DNA of 6,050 bases, taken from NCBI GenBank assembly GCA_017479035.1, contig JAFVCR010000031.1, positions 1 through 6,050 of the forward strand. Reading direction: 5' to 3'. The position numbers and the translations under genes are program-made. The stretch is from Kiritimatiellia bacterium (GTDB lineage Bacteria > Verrucomicrobiota > Kiritimatiellia > RFP12 > UBA1067). The number at the start of each line of letters is the position of its first letter. The first letter of the stretch is position 1. Below the pieces are notes generated by a model. The model worked only from the letters and a program-made list of their open reading frames with translations, was not told the origin of the DNA and searched no databases. Shown here piece by piece: positions 5,980 through 6,050 of this stretch.

Positions 5980-5999
5980 CCCCACCACCTCCTGTGGGG
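5980..5999. repeat. Hairpin CCCCAC/GTGGGG leading into repeat copy 2
   Basis: CCCCAC (5980-5985) can pair with GTGGGG (5994-5999) around an 8-base loop, CACCTCCT. The right arm lies within the second 33-base repeat, so this stem is immediately followed by the GC-rich stem of that element. Copy 1 lacks the left arm, so this extra stem is specific to copy 2. Confidence 0.4.
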
Positions 6000-6020
6000 A
6001 CGCGGGCGTCTCGCCCGCGG
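5988..6020. repeat. 33-base GC-rich hairpin repeat, copy 2
   Basis: It has the same orientation as copy 1, 148 bases away. Here G6008 replaces the A, so the stem extends to eight pairs (6001-6008 with 6012-6019) around a three-base loop TCT. The flanks after each copy differ, so the repeat boundary on that side is close to position 6020. It is followed by about 30 bases with no recognisable feature up to the right edge. Confidence 0.8.
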
Positions 6021-6050
6021 TTATCCCGTCACTCCCCACCACGTCACTCA

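Noticed and set aside
5840..6020. CRISPR-like array (two repeats with a spacer between)
   Set aside because: There are only two copies, 148 bases apart, with a structured repeat rather than a uniform spacer between them, and no cas genes.

Overview
The window looks like chromosomal DNA from a GC-rich, Gram-negative-type bacterium. Three things suggest the Planctomycetes-Verrucomicrobia-Chlamydiae group, perhaps Verrucomicrobiota/Kiritimatiellota. First, a secreted metalloprotease is fused to long beta-strand repeats. Second, GC-rich intergenic hairpin repeats are present. Third, a degenerate CACGAAG-type intergenic repeat of a kind I associate with that group is present. This placement is inference from composition and family style, not from a marker gene. 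The promoters read like sigma-70 sites, and the tRNA gene encodes its own CCA.

Positions 1-3097 (minus strand) hold one uninterrupted reading frame of 1032 codons that runs off the left edge. It encodes a signal peptide, a propeptide with a Cys cluster, a metzincin (reprolysin-like) zinc protease domain with HEVGHQMGAGH and a Met-turn, a chitobiase C-terminal-like beta domain, and about 500 residues of autotransporter-type beta-strand repeats. Because no stop lies inside the window it is easily missed, and its antisense and off-frame shadows look like several smaller genes. A good promoter (TTGCCA-17-TATAAT) lies just upstream.

Positions 3098-3331 hold a divergent promoter region, a tRNA-Val(UAC) gene on the plus strand with its own promoter, and two short GGCAA/TTGCC palindromes.

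Positions 3332-5735 (minus strand) hold a two-gene operon. The first gene is a LemA-family membrane protein (5070-5735). It is followed 19 bases later by a 572-residue protein with two membrane segments and a DUF3137-like region (3332-5050). Both are probably inner-membrane proteins that work together; their molecular role is not known.

Positions 5736-6050 contain no gene that I can support. The stretch is dense in repeats: a tandem CAGTTTG run, two copies of a 33-base hairpin repeat differing at one base, and a 63-base imperfect inverted repeat between them. The first part presumably also carries the promoter of the lemA operon.
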